A stretch of DNA of 64,000 nucleotides from positions 1,302,001 to 1,366,000 of the forward strand of contig NZ_SMFZ01000001.1 in assembly GCF_004339565.1 (NCBI RefSeq), read 5' to 3'. This document shows positions 54,701 to 63,214 of the stretch, piece after piece. Origin of the DNA: Pseudonocardia endophytica (GTDB taxonomy: Bacteria; Actinomycetota; Actinomycetes; Mycobacteriales; Pseudonocardiaceae). The first letter of the stretch is position 1. Each line of letters opens with the position of its first letter. Both the position numbers and the translations under genes were made by a program. The notes under the pieces are model-generated. The model was not told the origin of the DNA. It did no database searches and saw only the letters and a list, made by a program, of their open reading frames with translations.

Positions 54701-55224
54701 GTCCGTCCCTGGTTCTCCTGCGCGTCCTGCAGCGTGGACGAGTGCGGGAGCCACGTCGCGAGCTCGATCGGCCAGCCGTCGTCGAGCAGCATCCGGTACA
54801 CGGCCGGGTCGTCGTCGAGCACGAGCGCGATCTCCCTGCTGCGGGCGAGCCCGCGCAGCACCTCGCGCTTGACGTAGCGGGCCGGGCGGTGGTCGTCGTC
54901 GGAGCGCATGTAGAGGGGTCCGGTCGGCAGGTCGTGACGCGCGAGCCAGTCCTGGGTGAGCCGCCGGTTGCGCTCGGGGCGCCCGGTCAGGAACACGACG
55001 TCGTGGTCGAGCTGCGCCTGGCGGAGCCGCTCGGCGCCCTCCTCCAGCAACGGGTCCTCGTCGGCGGCGCGGAAGAACCGCTCCCAGCGGTGGAGGTCGA
55101 GGTGGTGCAGCCGGTGCGAGACGTCGGCCAGGACGCCGTCGATGTCGAAGACCGCGATCGGGCGCTCCGTCTCACCCACCCCGCCCGCTCCGCAGGCTCC
55201 GCCGGCCGCCGTCCCCAGTGTCAC
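54697..55224 (-). CDS. HAD-superfamily phosphatase, polynucleotide-kinase-phosphatase-like
   Basis: This 175-residue protein has the HAD nucleophile motif VFDIDGVLADVSHR, motif II in FLTGRPERNRR and an acidic motif in LVLDDDPAVYRMLLDDGW. It resembles the 3'-phosphatase part of T4 polynucleotide kinase; the substrate is unknown. The first 20 residues (TAAGGACGAGG) are low-complexity and come from a 17-bp sequence also present at 44044-44060. GTG 55224 overlaps the rip1 stop. Confidence 0.82.
   Translation of the reverse strand: MTLGTAAGGACGAGGVGETERPIAVFDIDGVLADVSHRLHHLDLHRWERFFRAADEDPLLEEGAERLRQAQLDHDVVFLTGRPERNRRLTQDWLARHDLPTGPLYMRSDDDHRPARYVKREVLRGLARSREIALVLDDDPAVYRMLLDDGWPIELATWLPHSSTLQDAQENQGRT
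55186..55202 (+). repeat. 17-bp GC-rich repeat, copy 2 (inside the HAD gene start)
   Basis: This is identical to 44044-44060 and encodes part of the low-complexity N-terminus of the HAD phosphatase. Both copies fall in poorly conserved coding segments, as expected of a small mobile or expanded sequence. Confidence 0.6.
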
Positions 55225-56519
55225 CCGAAGATCCGGACCGGGTTGACGATGTCCGCCACCACCAGCACGAGGCTGAACGCGACGAAGACCATCACGAACA
55301 CGTAGGCGACCGGGAGCAGCTTCGCCGCGTCCACCGGCCCGGGATCGGGCCTGCCCATGACCCGCGACCCGTGCCGCTTGATCGACTCCCAGATCGCCGG
55401 GACGATCTGGCCTCCGTCCAGCGGTGGGATCGGAAGCAGGTTGAGCAGGAACAAGGACATGTTCACCGCGGCCAGCAGCTGCAGGAAGAAGAACAGCTCG
55501 AACTGCAGCGGCCGATCCTGGGACAGGATCTCGCCACCGAGCCGGGAGACGCCGACGACGCCCATCGGGCCGGTCTGGTCCCGCTCCTCACCGAGGAACG
55601 CCGCACCGAAGAGCCCCGGGAACCGGGCCGGGATCTGGGTGATCGCCTGCCCTGTACGGCCGATCGTGTCGCCGACCTGCAGGAACACGTCACCGAACGA
55701 CTGCGGCGCGAACGTCTGGGTCAGTCCGACGCCGAGGAACCCGGCCCGGACGGTCTGGTTCGGGTCGTCGAACGACTGGACCTGGTTGTCGATCACCGTG
55801 ACCGGCAGCGTGCGGAGCTCCCCGTTCCGCTCGACCGTGATCTCGGCCGGCCCGGACGCGACCCGGATCGCCTCGCGCAACTGCTGGCCGTCGACCTCCT
55901 GGAACGGCCTGCCGTTCAGGCCGACGATCAGGTCCCCTGCCCGTAGGCCGGCCGCGGCGGCAGGCGTCGGCGGCGCTCCGGGCGGACACACGTCGGGCTG
56001 CGCGGCAGCGGTGGCCGGGACGACGCACTCGCTGACCGAGCCGATCCGGGTGCCGTCGGTGGGCAGGCCGATCCCGATCAGCGCGACCGCGAACAGCACG
56101 ACGGCCAGGATCAGGTTCATGAACGGCCCGGCGAACATGACGACGATCCGCTTCCACGGGGAGCGGGTCCAGAACTGCCGGTCGGAGTCCGCGGGCAGCA
56201 CGTCGGCCTGGGACTGGCGCCGGGCGTCGTCCATCAGGCCCTGGAACGGGCCGGTCCGCCGGCTGCGCCCCAGCGTGCCGCCGCCCTTGGCCGGGGGCAG
56301 CATGCCGATCATCCGGACGTAGCCGCCGAGCGGGATCAGCTTCAGCCCGTACTCGGTCTCGCCGCGCTTGACCGACCAGACCGTCCGGCCGAACCCGACG
56401 AAGAACTCCGGGACCTTGATGCCGAACCAGCGGGCCGTCGTGAAGTGGCCGAGCTCGTGCCAGGCCACGGAGAGCAGCAGCCCGACGAAGAAGATCGCGA
56501 TCCCGAGGACCGTCATCAT
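55221..56519 (-). CDS. rip1: Site-2 metalloprotease Rip1 (RseP/S2P family)
   Basis: This intramembrane zinc protease cuts anti-sigma factors. The 432-residue protein has HELGH at residues 21-25 in the first helix, a PDZ domain (GLRAGDLIVGLNGRPFQEVDG), and the third ligand motif in NLLPIPPLDGGQIVP. It corresponds to mycobacterial Rip1 by order next to dxr. Two starts (ATG 56519 and 56516) are equivalent. The stop overlaps the HAD gene start. Confidence 0.95.
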   Translation of the reverse strand: MMTVLGIAIFFVGLLLSVAWHELGHFTTARWFGIKVPEFFVGFGRTVWSVKRGETEYGLKLIPLGGYVRMIGMLPPAKGGGTLGRSRRTGPFQGLMDDARRQSQADVLPADSDRQFWTRSPWKRIVVMFAGPFMNLILAVVLFAVALIGIGLPTDGTRIGSVSECVVPATAAAQPDVCPPGAPPTPAAAAGLRAGDLIVGLNGRPFQEVDGQQLREAIRVASGPAEITVERNGELRTLPVTVIDNQVQSFDDPNQTVRAGFLGVGLTQTFAPQSFGDVFLQVGDTIGRTGQAITQIPARFPGLFGAAFLGEERDQTGPMGVVGVSRLGGEILSQDRPLQFELFFFLQLLAAVNMSLFLLNLLPIPPLDGGQIVPAIWESIKRHGSRVMGRPDPGPVDAAKLLPVAYVFVMVFVAFSLVLVVADIVNPVRIFG

Positions 56520-56571
56520 GCGCTGCAACTCCCGGCGGTTCGTGTCTGGCCGACGTCCACGGTAGCGGCCG

Positions 56572-57729
56572 TCACCGGACGACCTCGCGGGCGTGCGCCC
56601 GCGCCCAGTCCTCGGCCTCCAGCACGTCCTCGACGGAGGCGGGGTCCGCGTTCCATCCGTCGGCGGCCTCCAGCACACCGGCCAGCAGATCGGTGATCGC
56701 GAGATAGCCGATCCGGCCGGCCACGAACGCCTCGACCAGCTCCTCGTTCGCGGCGTTCAGCACGGCCGGGAGGCACCCGCCGCGCTCCCCCGCCGCACGC
56801 GCGAGGCGGACGCCGGGGAACGCGTCGTCGTCGAGGGGCTCGAACGTCCAGCTCTGCGCCGCGTCCCAGGTGCAGGCGGCCGCGGCACCGGGGATCCGGT
56901 CCGGCCAGGCCAGGCCGAGCGCGATCGGCAGCCGCATGTCCGGCGGGCCGGCCTGGGCGATCGTCGAGCCGTCGGTGAACGTGACCATCGAGTGCACGAT
57001 CGACTGCGGGTGGACGACGACGTCGATCCGGCCGTAGGGCACCCCGAACAGCAGGTGCGCCTCGATCAGTTCCAGGCCCTTGTTCACCAGCGTCGCCGAG
57101 TTGATCGTGACGACCGGGCCCATCGCCCACGTCGGGTGCTGCAGTGCCTCGGCCACGGTGACGCCGCCCAGGTCCGACCGCGTGCGGCCACGGAACGGGC
57201 CACCGGACGCGGTGAGCACGAGCCGGTCCACCTCGTCGGACCGCCCGCCGCGCAGGCACTGGGCCAGCGCCGAGTGCTCCGAGTCGACCGGGACGATCTG
57301 GCCGGGCGCGGCCGCGGCGAGCACCAGCGGGCCGCCGGCGACCAGCGACTCCTTGTTCGCGAGCGCCAGCCGCGACCCGGCGGCCAGCGCCGCCAGCGTC
57401 GGGCCGAGCCCGCGCGAGCCGGTGATGCCGTTCAGCACGACGTCCGCACCCGCGGCCGTGACCAGCTCGGTCGCCGCCAGCGGCCCGTCGAGGACCTCGA
57501 CGCCGGGGCACGTCTCGCGCAGCACGGCCGCCGCGGTCGGGTCGGCGACGGCCACCCGGCCGACGGAGTGCGCGTGGACCTGCGACGCGAGCAGCGCGAC
57601 GTCGCCGCCGCCCGCCGCGAGGCCGGTGACGGTGAACCCGCCAGCCTTCGCGACGACGTCGAGCGCCTGGGTGCCGATCGAACCGGTGGAACCGAGGACC
57701 ACCAGCGAACGGGTGACGGAGTCGGACAT
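56572..57729 (-). CDS. dxr: 1-deoxy-D-xylulose-5-phosphate reductoisomerase
   Basis: Dxr catalyses the committed MEP step using NADPH. The 385-residue protein has NADPH-binding [52 protein letters not shown], and [26 protein letters not shown], followed by [14 protein letters not shown] 57729 is preferred over GTG 57735 by conservation. The gene is 52 nt upstream of rip1. Confidence 0.97.
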   Translation of the reverse strand: MSDSVTRSLVVLGSTGSIGTQALDVVAKAGGFTVTGLAAGGGDVALLASQVHAHSVGRVAVADPTAAAVLRETCPGVEVLDGPLAATELVTAAGADVVLNGITGSRGLGPTLAALAAGSRLALANKESLVAGGPLVLAAAAPGQIVPVDSEHSALAQCLRGGRSDEVDRLVLTASGGPFRGRTRSDLGGVTVAEALQHPTWAMGPVVTINSATLVNKGLELIEAHLLFGVPYGRIDVVVHPQSIVHSMVTFTDGSTIAQAGPPDMRLPIALGLAWPDRIPGAAAACTWDAAQSWTFEPLDDDAFPGVRLARAAGERGGCLPAVLNAANEELVEAFVAGRIGYLAITDLLAGVLEAADGWNADPASVEDVLEAEDWARAHAREVVR

Positions 57730-57805
57730 CACCACACATCATCCCCGCTCCGCCGTCGGGATAGCATGTGACCTCGCAGGAGCATGGACGATCGGGAGGG
57801 TGCAC

Positions 57806-58066
57806 GTGGCGAGCAACTCGAGGGAGGTCGCCATCCGCTCGGGTGTCGACCCGGACGACGAGCCCTCGGTCGACTGGGGCTGGCACGGCACGTTCCCGCA
57901 CGGCACCAAGATCGCCGGCGTGGTCACGGCCATCGCCCTGTGCGTGTTCCTGATCGGCCACCCGACGAGCTGGACCGAGATCCTGTTCATGGTCGTCCCG
58001 GCCGCCGCGATCCTGCTCGGCGTCGTGTGGAGCGTCCTGCGCAAGCGCAACTCCTGGCGACGCTGA
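57806..58066 (+). CDS. DUF2631 membrane protein
   Basis: This 86-residue protein has a polar N-terminus with VDPDDEPSVDWGWHG and two hydrophobic helices, ending with a basic tail. DUF2631 proteins are found beside dxr in actinobacteria; the function is unknown. GTG 57806 has GGGAGG at 57794-57799, and TAGCAT (57762-57767) may be its -10. GTG 57800 is too close to the ribosome-binding site. Confidence 0.88.
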   Translation: MASNSREVAIRSGVDPDDEPSVDWGWHGTFPHGTKIAGVVTAIALCVFLIGHPTSWTEILFMVVPAAAILLGVVWSVLRKRNSWRR

Positions 58067-58078
58067 CGTAGGACCGGC

Positions 58079-59062
58079 GTGGGGGTGGCGGGCAAGGGCG
58101 CATCCGGGGAGCCGGTCGAGCTGACCGTCGGCGACCGCACGGTCCGCCTGTCCAGCCCGGAGCGCGTCTACTTCCCGGCGCGCGGCGAGACGAAGCTCGA
58201 TCTCGCCCGGTACTACCTGTCCGTCTCCGACGGGATCGTCAACGCCCTGCGCGACCGGCCCTGCATGCTGCACCGCTTCCCCACCGGTGTGTCCGGCGAG
58301 AAGGTGCACCAGAAGCGGCTGCCGCGCGGCGCCCCGGACTGGATCCGCACCGTCCGCATCCACTTCCCGCGCTGGAACCGCACGGCCGACGAGCTGTGCG
58401 TCGCGCACCCGGCCGACGTCGTGTGGGCCGTGCAGATGTCGACCGTCGAGTTCCACCCCTGGAACTCCCGCGCCGCGGACGTCGAGGTTCCCGACGAGTG
58501 GCGGATCGACCTCGACCCGATGCCTTCTGCCGAGTACTCCGACGTGCGACGGGTGGCGCACGTCGTGCACGAGGTGCTCGACGAGCTGGGCGCCACCGGG
58601 TTCCCGAAGACGTCCGGCGGCAAGGGCATGCACGTCTACGTGCGGATCCGCCCCGAGCACGGGTTCGCCGACGTCCGGCGCGCGGCGCACGCGTTCGCCC
58701 GCGAGGTCGGCCGCCGCTGCGACCGCGTGGACCTGTCCTGGTGGCGCAAGGACCGGGACGACACGAAGATCTTCGTCGACTACAACCAGAACGCCCGTGA
58801 CCACACGATCGCCAGTGCCTACTCGGTGCGCGGCGTGCCGGAGGCCCGGGTGTCCGCCCCGATCCGCTGGGACGAGATCGACGACGCGGAGCCGGGCGAC
58901 TTCACGATCGCCACGATGCCGGCGCGGTTCGCCGAGCTCGGGGACCTGCACGCGGGCATCGACGACGCGGTGTTCGACATCGCCCCGCTGCTGGAGTGGG
59001 CCGACCGCGACGCGCGGGACGGCGCTCCCACACCGGACCTGCAGGACCTCGACAACGCCTAG
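58079..59062 (+). CDS. LigD-type polymerase/primase (Prim-Pol) domain protein
   Basis: This stand-alone AEP-fold polymerase of 327 residues has SSPERVYFPARGETKLDLARYY, the first acidic motif WRIDLDPMPSAEY, SGGKGMHVYVRI, a basic KDRDDTKIFVDYNQNARDHTI and a final RVSAPIRWDEI. Related mycobacterial Prim-PolC fills short gaps with ribonucleotides and works with LigC. LigC is encoded 1.9 kb downstream on the same strand. Confidence 0.93.
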   Translation: MGVAGKGASGEPVELTVGDRTVRLSSPERVYFPARGETKLDLARYYLSVSDGIVNALRDRPCMLHRFPTGVSGEKVHQKRLPRGAPDWIRTVRIHFPRWNRTADELCVAHPADVVWAVQMSTVEFHPWNSRAADVEVPDEWRIDLDPMPSAEYSDVRRVAHVVHEVLDELGATGFPKTSGGKGMHVYVRIRPEHGFADVRRAAHAFAREVGRRCDRVDLSWWRKDRDDTKIFVDYNQNARDHTIASAYSVRGVPEARVSAPIRWDEIDDAEPGDFTIATMPARFAELGDLHAGIDDAVFDIAPLLEWADRDARDGAPTPDLQDLDNA

Positions 59063-59622
59063 GTGCGGGCGCGCAGGCGCGCGAACTCGGCGACCATCGC
59101 CTCCCGCGACCAGTGTGCGTTGAGCCCACTGGGGTTGGGCAGCACCCAGACGCCCTGTTCCTGTTCTCCGACCACGGCTTTCGGGCGCCCGAACGCGGTG
59201 CGGTAGGCGCCGATCCCGAGGACGGCGAGCCACTGCGGACCCCGCTCGGCCACCAGTGCGCGCAGGCGCTCGCCGCCGGCGACCAGCTCGTCGTCGGAGA
59301 GCTCGTCGGCGCGGGCGGTGGCGCGCGGCGCCATGTTCGTGATGCCGAGCCCGAGCCCGGCGAGCTCGCCCTGCTCGTCGGGGCGCAGCAGCCGCGGTGT
59401 GAAACCGGACGCGTGCAGCACCGGCCAGAACCGGTTGCCGGGCCGGGCGAAGTGGTGCCCGGTCGCGGCGCTCACCAGGCCGGGGTTGATGCCGCAGAAC
59501 AGCACGCGCAACGGCGGGTCGTCCGGTCCGGGCAGGACGTCCGGGATCGTCTTCTCCCGCGCCCGCTCGAGCGCGTCGGCGTCCGGAAGCCTGCCCACGC
59601 CGTCGAGCCAACCACACGGCAC
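59059..59622 (-). CDS. mug: Mismatch-specific (G:U/T) DNA glycosylase, Mug-like
   Basis: This uracil-glycosylase-fold protein has the catalytic motif LFCGINPGLVSAATGHHFARPGNRFW, a GLGITNMAPRATARADEL segment and the second loop VLPNPSGLNAHWS. It removes uracil, thymine or ethenocytosine from mispairs. GTG 59622 gives 187 residues and avoids overlapping the divergent monooxygenase. ATG 59685 would add 21 residues and overlap it. The 3' end overlaps the Prim-Pol gene by 4 nt. Confidence 0.9.
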   Translation of the reverse strand: MPCGWLDGVGRLPDADALERAREKTIPDVLPGPDDPPLRVLFCGINPGLVSAATGHHFARPGNRFWPVLHASGFTPRLLRPDEQGELAGLGLGITNMAPRATARADELSDDELVAGGERLRALVAERGPQWLAVLGIGAYRTAFGRPKAVVGEQEQGVWVLPNPSGLNAHWSREAMVAEFARLRART

Positions 59623-59673
59623 ATTCCGGGCGGTCGCCGCGCGGATCCGCCGCGACCGGGCGAGTCTGGACAG

Positions 59674-60873
59674 GTGACCCGCCATGCCCTGATCTCCGGC
59701 GCCAGCGTCGCCGGCCCCGCCGTCGCCCACGAGCTCGCCGCGCACGGCTGGCGCACGACCGTCGTCGAGCGGGCGCCGCAGCTGCGCGACGAGGGCCAGA
59801 ACGTCGACGTCCGCGGGGCCGCCCGCGAGGTCGTCCGCCGGATGGGCATCGACGACGCCGTCCGCGAGGCGGGTACCGGCGAGGTTGGCCTGCGGTTCGT
59901 CGACGACTCCGGTGGCGTCGTCGCCGAGTTCCCCGTGAACGAGGGCGACGCCGACGGGCCGACGGCCGAGCTGGAGATCCTGCGCGGCGAGATGTCGCGG
60001 ATCCTCCACGACCGCACCCGCGACCGCACCGAGTACCGCTTCGGCGAGCAGATCACCGGGCTGACCGACCACGGCGACCACGTCACGGCCACGCTGGACA
60101 GCGGCGAGGTGATCGACGCGGACGTCGTCGTCGTGGCCGAGGGGACGCGCTCGCGGACCCGCGAGATGGTGCTGCCCGGCGCCGAGATCACCGAGCTGGG
60201 CATGCACCTCGCCTACCTGACGCTCCCCCGCACCGCCGACGACGACCGGTGGTGGCGCTGGCACAGTGCCGCGCGGTGCCGCAGCGTCAGCATCCGGCCG
60301 GACAACCGGGGCACCACCCGGGCGTTCCTGGCGTTCCTGTCCGACGTGCGCGGCCTGGACCGGCTCGACCGCGACGACCAGGTGATGATCCTGCGGCGCA
60401 CGTTCGCCGACGCCGGATGGCAGGCCCCGCGCGTCCTGGACGCGCTGGACGACGCGCCGATGTACTTCGACTCCGTCGCCCAGGTCCGGCTGCCGCGCTG
60501 GAGCAACGGCGGGACCGTGCTGCTGGGCGACGCCGCGTGGTCCAGCGGCCCGTTCGGCACCGGCACCGGGATGGCCCTGATCGGCGCGCACGTGCTGGCC
60601 GGGGAGCTGGCCACGCGCGACGACCCGCGCGCGGCGCTGGCCCGCTACGAGGAGCTGATGCGGCCGTGGGTCACGAAGGCCCAGGGCATCCGGCCGTCGA
60701 TGCTGCGGGTGATGAACCCGCGCACCCGGGCCGGCCGCTCGGTGCAGCGCACCGCGCTCGGCGTCGTGGGGTCGCTCTACCGCAGGGTCGGCGGCCCGCC
60801 CGCCGGCCTGGTCCGGACGCCGCTGGACACGATCGAGCTGCCCGACTACCCGGTGGCCGCCTCCGCCGGGTGA
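59674..60873 (+). CDS. FAD-dependent monooxygenase (PHBH/TetX-like)
   Basis: This 399-residue class A flavin monooxygenase has ISGASVAGPAVAHELAAHGWRTTVVERAP and the NADPH/FAD motif DVVVVAEGTRSRTR. The second FAD motif is in GGTVLLGDAAWSSGPFGTGTGMALIGAHVLAGEL. The substrate is unknown; hydroxylation of an aromatic or antibiotic ring is typical. GTG 59674 follows a weak GAGTCT -10 at 6 nt. Confidence 0.9.
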   Translation: MTRHALISGASVAGPAVAHELAAHGWRTTVVERAPQLRDEGQNVDVRGAAREVVRRMGIDDAVREAGTGEVGLRFVDDSGGVVAEFPVNEGDADGPTAELEILRGEMSRILHDRTRDRTEYRFGEQITGLTDHGDHVTATLDSGEVIDADVVVVAEGTRSRTREMVLPGAEITELGMHLAYLTLPRTADDDRWWRWHSAARCRSVSIRPDNRGTTRAFLAFLSDVRGLDRLDRDDQVMILRRTFADAGWQAPRVLDALDDAPMYFDSVAQVRLPRWSNGGTVLLGDAAWSSGPFGTGTGMALIGAHVLAGELATRDDPRAALARYEELMRPWVTKAQGIRPSMLRVMNPRTRAGRSVQRTALGVVGSLYRRVGGPPAGLVRTPLDTIELPDYPVAASAG

Positions 60874-60967
60874 CGCCCGCCCGACGAACGAGGGTGCCGT
60901 CGGAGCAGTCACGTGTGACGAACGTGCCGTTCGTTCGGGGCGCGGCGCGGCAGAGCACACTGTCGGC

Positions 60968-62035
60968 GTGGACCTGCCCGTCATGCCCCCGATCTCGCCG
61001 ATGCTCGCGAAGCCCGCGGCGTCGATCCCGAAGGGGCAGCTCTACGAGCCCAAGTGGGACGGCTTCCGGTCGATCATCTTCCGGGACAGCGACGAGGTGG
61101 AGATCGGCTCGCGCAACGAGCGGCCGATGACGCGGTACTTCCCCGAGGTCGTCGACGCGGTGACGGCGAACTTCCCGGAGCGCGCCGTGATCGACGGCGA
61201 GATCGTCGTCGCGGACACGACCCGCAACACGTTGGACTTCGAGGCGCTCCAGCAGCGCATCCACCCCGCCGCGAGCCGGGTGACCCTGCTGTCCACCGAG
61301 ACGCCCGCGTCGTTCGTCGCGTTCGACCTGCTCGCGCTCGGCGACGACGACCTGATGTCCCGCCCGCTGTCCGAGCGCCGCGCGATGCTGGAGGAGGCGC
61401 TGGGCTCGGCGAACGCCCCGGTGTACGTGACGCCGCTGACCCGGGACGTGGACCAGGCGCAGGAGTGGTTCCGGCAGTTCGAGGGCGCCGGGCTGGACGG
61501 GCTGATCGCGAAGAAGCCGGACCTGCTCTACGAGCCGGACAAGCGCACCATGACCAAGATCAAGCACGAGCGCACCGCCGACTGCGTGGTCGCCGGCTAC
61601 CGGGTGCACAAGTCCGGCCCGGACGCGATCGGCTCGCTGCTGCTCGGCCTGTACGACGACCGCGACGTGCTCGTGTCCGTCGGCGTGGTCGGCGCGTTCC
61701 CGATGGCCCGGCGTCGCGAGCTGATGGAGGAGCTGCAGCCGCTCGTCACGACGTTCGACGAGCACCCGTGGGCATGGGCGAAGCAGGAGGAGGGCGAGCG
61801 CACGCCGCGCAAGTCCGAGACGAGCCGGTGGAACGCTGGCAAGGACCTGTCGTTCGTGCCACTGCGCCCGGAGCGGGTGGTCGAGGTGCGCTACGACTAC
61901 ATGGAGGGCATCCGGTTCCGGCACACCGCACAGTTCGTGCGGTGGCGCGACGACCGCGACCCGCACTCGTGCACCTACGATCAGCTGGAGCGCCCGGTGA
62001 CGTTCGACCTCGCCGACGTGCTGTCCGGCGGCTGA
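60968..62035 (+). CDS. ligC: ATP-dependent DNA ligase LigC
   Basis: This 355-residue ligase seals nicks during repair. It has the AMP-accepting Lys in EPKWDGFR (residue 29), motif Ia SRNERPMTRYFPE, DGEIVV, FDLLALG, the GLIAKKP motif and TMTKIKHERTADCVV, followed by an OB fold with VVEVRYDYMEGIRFRH. In mycobacteria LigC acts with Prim-PolC in excision repair. The 3' end overlaps the convergent LacI gene by 55 nt. Confidence 0.95.
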   Translation: MDLPVMPPISPMLAKPAASIPKGQLYEPKWDGFRSIIFRDSDEVEIGSRNERPMTRYFPEVVDAVTANFPERAVIDGEIVVADTTRNTLDFEALQQRIHPAASRVTLLSTETPASFVAFDLLALGDDDLMSRPLSERRAMLEEALGSANAPVYVTPLTRDVDQAQEWFRQFEGAGLDGLIAKKPDLLYEPDKRTMTKIKHERTADCVVAGYRVHKSGPDAIGSLLLGLYDDRDVLVSVGVVGAFPMARRRELMEELQPLVTTFDEHPWAWAKQEEGERTPRKSETSRWNAGKDLSFVPLRPERVVEVRYDYMEGIRFRHTAQFVRWRDDRDPHSCTYDQLERPVTFDLADVLSGG

Positions 62036-63048
62036 ACCACCTGCGGCGGCACGACGGGGCAACCGCACGACTCGCGGTGCACGAACCGGGCCGGTAGCCG
62101 GACCGTCCGGGTCTCGGCGTCCGGCTCGGCCATCCTGCGCAGCAGCAGTCGCACGGCCTCCCGGCCGATCTCGGCGAACGGCTGGGCGATCACCGTCAGC
62201 CGGGGACGGAACGCGTCGGCCCATGGGAAGTCGTCGAACGCGACGAGCGCGATGTCCTCCGGCACCCGCAGGCCGCGCTCGTGCAGCTCCTGCACCACCC
62301 CGATGGTCATCGCGTTGTTCGCGCTGATCACCGCCGTCGGCGGTCGTTCGAGACCGAGGAGCACGCCCAGCGCGCCGCGGGCCGGGACGGACTCCGAGTC
62401 GCCGTCGGCGACCAGCTCCGGGTCCACCGGGAGGCCGCACCGCGCCAGGCCGGTCCGGTACCCCTCGAGGCGCTCCGCGGTCGTCGTCAGCCCGGCGTGC
62501 CCTGCGACGAACCCGATCCGGGTGTGGCCGCGCTCCGCCAGGTGCGCGACGAGCTCCGCGACCGGTTCGACGTTCTCCGTTCCCACCTGGTCGTACTCCC
62601 CGCCGGGGAGCCGGTCCACCAGCACGGTCGGCACGCGCAGCGCGGTCAGCTCGGTGAGCGTGGCGCGGGCGTCCGCGGACGGGGCGAGCAGCACGCCGTC
62701 GACCCGGTTGCGCAGCCGTCGCACGACCGTCCCCTCGTAGGTGGGGTCCTCGTGCGGGTCGACGACGAGCAGCGTGTACCCGGCCGCTGCGGCCTCGTTC
62801 TCCACGCCGCCGAGCAGCTCGCCGAAGTACGGGTTGGAGATCGCGGAGATGGCGAGCGCGATCGACGTCGTGCGGGCGGTCGCGAGCGAGCGGGCGGCCG
62901 TGTTCGGCGTGTAGTCGACGGCGGCGACGGCGTCCAGGACGGCCGCGCGCGTCGCGGCGCTGACCGGCCGCGTGCCGTTGAGCACGTGCGACACCGTCGC
63001 GGTCGACACGCCGGCCATCCGCGCCACCTCGGCCATGGTGCTGCTCAC
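61981..63048 (-). CDS. LacI-family transcriptional regulator
   Basis: This 355-residue repressor has the LacI helix-turn-helix (MAEVARMAGVSTATVSHVLNG, then YTPNTAARSLA) and a periplasmic-binding-like effector domain with FDDFPWADAFRPRLTVI. It is divergent from a sugar/polyol-binding lipoprotein gene and probably represses that ABC operon from the palindromes at 63100-63122. GTG 63048 or ATG 63036 is the start; GGAAGGGGG lies upstream. The last 25 residues overlap ligC and are non-conserved. Confidence 0.92.
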   Translation of the reverse strand: MSSTMAEVARMAGVSTATVSHVLNGTRPVSAATRAAVLDAVAAVDYTPNTAARSLATARTTSIALAISAISNPYFGELLGGVENEAAAAGYTLLVVDPHEDPTYEGTVVRRLRNRVDGVLLAPSADARATLTELTALRVPTVLVDRLPGGEYDQVGTENVEPVAELVAHLAERGHTRIGFVAGHAGLTTTAERLEGYRTGLARCGLPVDPELVADGDSESVPARGALGVLLGLERPPTAVISANNAMTIGVVQELHERGLRVPEDIALVAFDDFPWADAFRPRLTVIAQPFAEIGREAVRLLLRRMAEPDAETRTVRLPARFVHRESCGCPVVPPQVVQPPDSTSARSNVTGRSS

Positions 63049-63099
63049 GACACCCCCTTCCGCGACGAAGAAGTCCGGGGAATGTCCCGAACGTTACAG

Positions 63100-63111
63100 G
63101 CAACCGGTTGC
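63100..63111. promoter_or_regulatory. LacI-type operator 1
   Basis: GCAACCGGTTGC is a perfect 12-bp palindrome with the central CG expected for LacI-family operators. It lies 52 bp from the regulator start and 104 bp from the binding-protein start. Confidence 0.6.
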
Positions 63112-63112
63112 G

Positions 63113-63122
63113 TAAGCGCTTA
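63113..63122. promoter_or_regulatory. LacI-type operator 2
   Basis: TAAGCGCTTA is a perfect 10-bp palindrome one base from operator 1, also with a central CG pair. The two sites could bind one regulator at two positions or an additional family member. Confidence 0.5.
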
Positions 63123-63214
63123 ACTCCACATACCGTTCGGATTCGTCCTCCGCCGCGTGTCGTGGGTCACACCCGGTCCGCGGCCATCAAGTCCTCGAAG
63201 TAGAGGAGTGCGCC

